From contig CALWII010000075.1 in the NCBI GenBank assembly GCA_944380695.1, positions 1 to 23,279 of the forward strand: DNA of 23,279 nucleotides. Direction: 5' to 3'. The stretch comes from an uncultured Clostridia bacterium. GTDB taxonomy: Bacteria; Bacillota; Clostridia; Christensenellales; UBA1242. Within the stretch, counting starts at the first letter, position 1, and every line of letters begins with the position of its first letter. This document shows positions 7,045-16,000 of the stretch, piece after piece. The notes beneath the pieces are model-generated. The model ran no database searches. It was given only the letters and a program-made list of their open reading frames with translations, and was not told the DNA's origin. The translations under genes were made by a program, and so were the position numbers.

Positions 7045-10000
7045 TTAAACTTTTTGATAATTTATAGAGTGACTTACTTGTGTCGCATAACTTATAACTA
7101 TCTTCCATGCGGAATTGAAACAATTTACTTCCATATCAGCATTTACTCTTTGATAAACCGAGCCATATCCTTGTGCTACATAAGAATAAACTGTTGCGTT
7201 ATTTACATTTCCTGTCGCCGTTAACAAATTAGCAGAACCGTTATTTACTCTACCAAGAGCAACCAAATTGTAGCCCGTTATATTTTGCAACTTGTAAGCT
7301 ATACCGCCAGCATATTTGGAAGTGATGCTTCCTGCATTAGCGCAACTATATAATTTTCCACCATTTGAAAGGAGAACAACTCCAGCTGTATAAGTGTTGC
7401 AAGATGCATTGTTTGTAAGTGTTGCTGTGTTGTAACAATTTTCAACAGTTCCAAAGTTGTTAGATATCAAAACTCCGGCCAATCTTAAAACGCTGTTGTC
7501 GTTGGACGATGTGTTCCAATTTATATTAATGCTTCCGATGTTCCTACAATTAAACATAACCCCCTGTGCATTATTTAAAAATGCTATTGGACTGCATATA
7601 AAATATTGTGTTGTAGGACTGTTTTTCTGGTTTATTTGTATATTCGCACTTGAATAACAATCAGTCAATTTAGAATTATTTTCTGCGACAATACCACTAA
7701 CAGCAAAGTACGGGGTTTGTAACGAAGACGAAATAGTAGTCTCAAAATTTACTGACAATGTCTTTAATTGTACATTTTCTATGGTTCCATTGTTTGTTAA
7801 AGCCAAGCCCGAAACAATCGAAGATGCAAGCGAGGAATCTGTTTTGCTGCTTTCTTTAAGGTCTTCGGTATAGTTAACAGTAACAGAAAGGTTTACATTA
7901 GAAACCGTGGCTGTTTCTTTAATTTTTTTGAATAAACCAGCACCATATTCAAAGTTTTGCACTGTCGTCGAGCTAGAAGTTATATTGCTCCAGCTTATTG
8001 CGTTATCAAGTTTTGAAACTTTTTCAATTGAAACAGAAATATCAAAGTCGTTTCCATCATAATTCCCAGAGAAGTCATTTTTAATAATGAAACCTTCGAC
8101 ATTCGCAAATGACAGGTCGGCATTTTGAATAAAATTATAACTTGTATCTGCATCTTGAATGACTGCGGAAGAGGTTTTAGTTGTTGATGAACCTGTCGCA
8201 ATGTTTTTAGTGGTCACGGTCTGCGATTGATTATAATTAGTATGATAATTTTGTTTTTGTGTTCTATAACCAACATTCATAAACTGTTCTTCGCTGTCGA
8301 TAACATACGGATTTGTTTTTGAGCCATCGCCTGAACTGAACAGATTGAATTGTGCGTTTCCATCAAGATATTCAAGTTGATATGAAAGCAAATTGTTTTG
8401 GCCTCTCTTTGCTTGAACGCTAAATGAAATAATGTCGCCAATCAAGTTCGGTTCAAAATATGTGGTGTAGAGATTTGTTTGAGGGTCGATGCTTCCTAAC
8501 TCAATGTCGTCGTATTCACGAGTCGTTTTTGTTGTTATCTGGTTGTTGCCAACCACCTCAACCTTTTCTGAAACAATTGTCACTTTAAACAATATATTTT
8601 CTGTATTTATGTTTTCATCGCAAATAATCGTCTTGTTAACATTTTCCGCTTTTAAGTAGAAGTTTTCATCACCATAATTTTTAATTTGATAATATCCGTT
8701 ATCCGCAGTTACATAGTTTGAAACATTTAAAACTGTATGCGACTCTATTCCCCTTATATGTTCAAAAGATGAATCGAGATAGAGTTGAGTATAATCTGAA
8801 ATTACAAATATGTTTGCCTCCGTCTGTTTTACGCAATTTAATGGAACAAAATATTTTGTCAAAGAGCTGTCATCGAGTATTTGTTTTTCTATCTCAAAAT
8901 AACTTTGACCAAAAACTAGTTCTGTGTTTTCGGATATAATAATTGGCAAAAGTTGGGTCTCGTCCGTTTCGCTCCCTGTACTTTCTTGCATAATAACGTT
9001 AAATTCGTCAGATGTTTCATCATAGCTATACACTTGTGTCGGATTAATAACAATCAAAACAGCTCCACTGTCTTCTAAAAAGCTGTATCTAACATCGTTT
9101 GCCGAAATCCAGACAGTTTCATCATTTAATATAGCTGGCAACATTGGGATGCCTTCTTTTGTTATTTTCGCAGGGCTTGAAACCTCTTCGTCAGGTAAAG
9201 CTCCATAAACTCGGAAGGCGCTTGCAAACGGGTCGTTATAGTAAACTGCAACCTGACCTTCACCCATCGCTTCATATTGATATTTAGCACCATATGTCCA
9301 GCTAAAAGTTTGAGAATTTTGATCAAAATAGACTTTGTCTGCATTACTCCAACTGGTTTCGCTCAAAGTAAATCTTGCGATATTTTGTGCATTAAGATAA
9401 TATGTCATATTGGAAATCGGGGTAACTTCTATAACAACCTGACCGTTTTGCGAAACATATTCGCTTTGTATAACACAAGTTTTATTGCCTGTTCCTTGAA
9501 CATAAATAGTATTTAATATTTCTTCCTCGCCGGATTCATTTTGTGAAATAATATCTACCTTAAGATTTATGTTATTGGTCACAGTTGTTCCAAATGAGTT
9601 ATAATACTCATAATAATTAGCAAAATTTACAGAATAGTCGCTGTCCTGCCCTCCGCCAGCCAATCTTTCCGTTGTAAAGTTTTCTGCCAACATATCTCGG
9701 AGAACATTAACATTTTGTAAATTTTGCCCACCTAGATATGTGCCATCTGAACGAAGCATTCCGCCGACTGCCAAATCACCATTAGAGTCTTGTGCTACAT
9801 TGACAGCATAAACTCTGAAATTATAAGAATTGGAGCTTGAAAGTTGTCCGCTAGTTATATTAAATACAAACGAGTTTGAAATCCCTACACGCTCTGCAAA
9901 TCCGTCTAGTTTATTCCATTCGTTTCTGCCTGCGATCGAGTACTCAACATCGAACCTCTCGTGATCTGTCTGTTCGGCGTTATGGTTCCAAGTCAACTGC

Positions 10001-13000
10001 CCAGAAACAACGGCAAGCCCTGTAACAGAAGCAGTCTTTTCAAATAAATCAGAATCGTTGATATAACTTACGAACTTTTCGCCATTGAGTACGAACATTG
10101 AAGTGTTGTCTTTGTAAACACCTTCGTGTGAAATGCTATATTTTTTACCTTCCAAGCTTTCAATTTCTCCATTAGAGTTTAATTCAAAAATGTTTGGCCT
10201 GATATAAATCGCAAACTTTTGATTGTCAGCAGGAGAGTTAACAAAGTAGTCGGCTGAAATATAATTGTTGGAAGTATAGTAAGTTCTAGAACATTCTCCA
10301 TCTAGTGTCCAACTGCTTCCGGTAAAATAATATGTTTCAACTTTTACTTCATAAAGTATTTCATTTGTTTCTTGGACAAGTTCTGCATCTTCAATTTTTT
10401 GCCATATCACTTTGCCATTAAGAAGAGCAACATTTTGCGAAAGAGTTACATTTTGGTTGAGTTCATTAAATTGTGTGGTCGATTGTGTATCTATCATCTT
10501 TGCATAAATACCAACACTTTCCGAAGTAAGATAAATCGTATCTCTATCAGTTATAGGGGTGTCTATTTCAAAGCAGTTATATTTTTCATCTGTTATAATT
10601 CCCTTTTGGAACGAGCCGATAGAGGTAATGTTGTCGCCAACTAGTTTTCCGTAAAATATCGTTGCTTGATTTTCGGTCAATCTATAATTATATTCGTTAC
10701 CTTGCTGACTAGTCATCCCATTTACGCCCGGGGTATGTGTGATTGTGTTTGTGTCACTTATAATATTTAATGATAAACTGCCAGATGCATTATTGCTTAT
10801 AGCAAAAGTTCTGTTCATATCATTAATTTCGTTCAAACTATCAGAGAAAATGAGCTCGCCATTTTCGGTTGTAACTTGTGGTGCTGAAAGTTTATAAACA
10901 TTGTATAACCTGTAAATTTCACTGCTAACGCTTACTGCATAGTTTGATTTTGCACCAGGTGTATAGAACTCAAAATAATCATATTGCCCTTCTGCTGTCG
11001 GCGAAAATGCTTGTATGCCCCCGACTACTGTAGGAGAAATACTCCTTGCGACAGCTTCGATAGAATATTTGTATCTTACAGTACCCGGGAATGTCGTGTT
11101 TGCAACAGTAAATGAGTTCCATTCGAATCTACCATTGGTTAGCTTCAAACTATCCAAATCGAATTCAAGAAATGTAATACGAACCTCTTCTGTTTTCCCG
11201 TTAAGAGATGTATCGTCACCATTGATGTAAATGTTTGCATAATAGGTGGCTCTTTCTGGCCCATCACCACCACTTAACTCTAGATATATTCCGTTGGAAT
11301 CATTTAGAGGTATTCTAACAAAACTTACTGAATCGTAGTCGACAACTTCCAATATCTTTGTATAATTGGAACCGTTTACCTCCGTGCGATACCAAACACC
11401 ATCTTCATATTTAATAGATATCTTTTCGACTAATTTCACGCCATTTTCTTCGTGACTTAACGCCATCGTATAATAATTTTTATCTGTTGTAGGACGAAAA
11501 TCTAAATAAAACAGGTTGTCATCCTGGGCTATTTTTGTCATAGTAGAAGGTTGAACTTCCAATCCTGATTTAATTAGCAAATAATTTGAACTAATCGAGC
11601 TGGCTTGCTCCGAACCTTTTTGTTGTATGAACACATCATAAACACCTGGTTGAATTTTTTCTGCAGGAACTTTCCCGTCTATTCCATTTAACGAAGCACC
11701 CATTTCATCAAACAGCAATTCGGCTGTTGCGACGCCTGTCCAATATGAAGGAGTTGTTAGAAGACTATAAACAGCCTCTAATGTTTTTCTAGCAGAAGAA
11801 GTGGTAGGCAGCGTTTGGAAAGTCAAAATATGTGCAACAGCTTCTGTGATTGTCCTTCCATATAATGTGCCCGAATAACCAGTAAGTGTGGTATTTAAGC
11901 CAGTGATTAAATTCACCGCACTTACTGTTGTGGTATATGTTCTTTCGGTGCTTGTAAATCTTAAATTAAATTCTATGTTGGCAAGGTCGCTCAATGCAAA
12001 ACTAAAATCATCGTTTCTGTTTGTTGAAAGTAGTGCCCTTACAGCTTCGCTAGTATTAATTGTCGCAGTTGTAATCTTGTCCAAATCGCTTGCCAAAGAA
12101 CTGTCCTGGCCGGTAAAATTGAATTTAATACTTCCGTTTTCAACAATTATATTTTGTGTGTTAATCAAGTTTTTGTAAATATCCTGTGGTTCCTCCGCCC
12201 CAATATAAGTTTTTATGCTAGACAAAACTTGTTTTTCGTTTGAAGCGTTTTGAATTGCTACCTTAAACGGTGAAGTCAATTGAATGTCAAGTTCTTCACC
12301 TAAATAATGATTAGAGTTCGGGTCGGCTATTTTAATCTCTTGATAATGTGTAGCATTTTCGAAATATAAATAGAATGCACTTCGAGGGTCTGTCCCGGCG
12401 TCCCAAATTAAATCGCCTTGAGATATGCTTATCGAATTAGGGGCCACAAGCTTTGTATAAGTCAGTGCCTGACAATACCCTGTTAAAACAAAATTGTCGT
12501 TATCATTAGTTGCGTATGCAACTTGTAAGTTTTTAATCCCAGAAACAAAGTTTGCGAGAGTTTCGCCAACATTGATATAATAACATTCAACTGCCCCTTC
12601 AACATACTGTCCTAAAATTTCACCAACATCGCCTGATTGCGAATACCAATATCCCAAATTTAAAGGAACCGTGTAGAAATTGTTCTCCAAATCTTTCAAA
12701 ATAAAAGCTGTAATATTTGGTAATGCACCGTCTTGCTCTGTTACTATAATAAAATCCTGTCTTTCATCTGTTCCCTTAACTGTTTTAAGCGATAGGTTTG
12801 CATTTTTAAATTCAAAGGCAAAATCGTAATCATTCGACAGCAGTTTTCCTTGACAACAAACTGAAACAGCGAAGCTAAATTCACCATCTTCTATATCATA
12901 CAAATTTGCTATTTCTGGCGCTAAAACCTTGTATGTGTTATCCGCTGTTTTAACAGGTTCTATTTCAAATCTTTGTTGTTCGTGCTCTACAAAAAATCTG

Positions 13001-16000
13001 TATGGCGTCAAGTCTTCTGAAATTGTTAAATCTGGTTGCAATGAAATAATTATTGAGCCATCTGTAAAATCAGCAGTTATATTGGAAATATTGCGAACTT
13101 TATATATTGACTGGGCCACTAAATCTGAATCTAGCAAAACCGTTTCATTGCTGGTTTGGACCATCTTGTCTTGTAAAGTAGCCAAAACTCTGGCTGTAAC
13201 CTGAATCTCTCCAAAAATTTCTTCAATTCTTATTTGATTTTGTTCTCCTTCTAAAAGGAGCGATTTGCTTGTGCCTGAAACATCAGTAGCTACGATATGT
13301 GTTCCCTGTCCATTAAATTCTGAATCAAATGTCAGAAATCCTGTGTTTATGTCATCATCTACTGCCCTTATATTTGAAGTCGTGTTTTCAAGTTTTCTAA
13401 CTTCGAAAATCAATGGCAAGGAGTTTGTTTTAGAGAAATCTACGAAGCTTGTCAATGCTCTAACTTTAAAAATTAAATCTCCACTAGGCAATGTTGCGCC
13501 ATATTCGTCTTCAAGCTGTGATAGCTTTATGCTGTTGGTTTTGATATCTTTTTTAGCAAATATTAAGATTTCATTTTGATATATCTCTATTGAATAACCG
13601 GTTGCATATTTAATTGCTTCCCAGGATAATGTTTGGTCGTTAAAGTCAGCGTCTCTTGTAAATGTTACACTTGAAACTGAATCTATTCTGTCTAATTCAA
13701 TTTGATTTTCTGCTTGAGTGCCTTTCCAAGAGTCTATACATCCGAGCTTGGTTGAATAAACAAGAACTGTGAACGGAGACTCCTCTTTTAGCCAATCATC
13801 AGGGAAAGCAAAATAATTTCCATCAAGCATTTTAAAATAATCTTTTTGTTTACAAACAACGAAATACACAACACCTTGATTGTTGCTTTGGATTTGTAGG
13901 CCGGCCTCGTCTTGAGTTATTTTTGGAATTTCGAGTATAGTCCCCTGCTTGACTGTCGGGGAGTCCTGTGTTACGGCGACTTTTTGAGTGGCTCTTGTAA
14001 GGACTTTCAAAGTGTATTGACCGCTTTTACCATTAATGTATTCTTGAAGGTCAACGGTCGTAGATGAAGCATAATGGGTGTGTTTCTCACCGTCGATTTG
14101 CAGTTCAATGATATAACCTAGACTAGCTGATATCTCGATATCAGGAGAGTTTATTGTTAACAAACCCCCATCGGACACATAAATTTCAGGAGAAGAAAAT
14201 TTATAAATCTGAATTTGAGTTTTAGTCGATTGTATTTCAACGGTGTTAGTGGCGATTATATCAATCGTATTGCTACCCGTATTAAAAAGGTTTTGAGCGA
14301 GCTGGTATGCTTTGTTTTGAGTCTCTCCGACATAATTACCATTTACATAAATTTTGTAAACGACATTTTCCTTTTCCTCATAATCCCAAGATAATTCGAC
14401 TTTTTTAGCTAGCTCTTGCCCTATATCGACTTGGGCTTGTGAAATTGTTGCTTGAAGATTTTGAACAGGGTTCAATCTAGACAGCTCTATCGACTCGGAG
14501 ATAACAATACCACCAAAGTAGCCTTTCCCTCCGGCAAGAACTTTATATGGGCTGACATACGCCAAAATTTGAATTGAATAGCTTTCCGTCTCCAATCCTA
14601 ACAATATTTCATCATCGAGCGAGAGATATGTAGAACTAATATTCGATATGGTTGCTCTGACCGAACCTTGTGATGTAATAATTCTTATTTCATATTTAAT
14701 ATTTTTTGAAGCTGGTTCAGTCAATGCCCAATCGTTTGTTTGCTGTTCAAAATCATTCCAAGAAATCATATTATTTTCGACAACTGCGTTTGCGACATAA
14801 TCGCCAATCTCAATTTCTTGGAAATTGAAAAGCGTAACATTGCTGGAAATGTAGAATGTTTTATTCTTTCCATCTTGGAAAGCTTTTCCGACAACTTGAA
14901 CAGAAGTAAGACCGTTTTCATCAATTGATGGAGCTTGTTGACCCTCTCCAACTGTTGAAAGCACAAACAGAGGGTCTTCGCCAATACTGTTGCCGTTGAC
15001 AAGAATTTCTTTTATGTTGTCAAGTTCTTGATTTGGTAAGGTAAAACTTGCGTAATATTTTCCATCTCTACTTTCTATATTTAAAGATGAGACCGTGGAA
15101 ATTTTGTGAACAATAATTTGTCCCGAAGGATTAGAATTGTAAGCATTGTCACTTCTTGCAATAACATAGAAGATGTGGTCCCCAACTTCTGAAAAGTCAA
15201 ATTCGTTTATTGAAAAGGTGAATGTTCTTAAAGTCGCAGAATTCAAAGTTTCAACGCAAATTGGACTTTCAGAACTTGGTGAATAATAGTACAAATCATA
15301 AAAAACATTGTCGCCTTCTATGGCCGCCCAAGATATGACTCTTTGACTATCATCATAATTTAATTCAACAGCATTAAGTTGTTGTATGGTTAAAATCTCA
15401 TTGTTGCCATAAAGTGTTTTTGCCATTCTGGAAGGCAAGAAATAAACCTCTTGAATTTTCTCGTTAACTATCGATTTTACTGAAATGTTAATTGTAACTC
15501 GTTGCTCAAAATGACTGTTAAATATTGCGTCATTTTCTCTAATGGCCTCTATTTGATCTTCCAAATTAAACGATGTAGCATTGACTGCAAATGAAGACGA
15601 ACTACTTCCGTTAGCGGATGTAACAGTAACATAAACGGTATAATTGTTTTCTTTTTCGCTTTTAGTCTGATGAGAAAAACTGATTTCGCCGGCTTGATAA
15701 TTTAAGTTTGTCGGTGTAGCAGAACGGTAAAATTCAATCTCACTAGCTATACTTTCAAGCATTATGCTTCCATTTGATGTGGTTTGACTAAAGCTTTGAT
15801 AAGTCAAGTATTGAGCATATATTGAAAATTCTCCATCATAATCGCCCAAAAAGACTTCCACATCTTCGCCTGCCTGCCCTGTAACCAGCGTTTGCCCATC
15901 TTTTTTCAAGAGTATTCTGGCATTAGGGTTTTCATTTTTGACAATCAACTTGTCTCCATCGTTGGTCACATAGTGTTTTGAAGGGGCGTTTTGTCTTTCA

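Noticed and set aside
11888..12178. Plus-strand open frame opposite the giant gene (likewise 13265-13579, 12929-13204, 10372-10644)
   Set aside because: They lie entirely antisense to an 11.2-kb coding frame and have unconvincing protein composition; they are shadows of the real frame.
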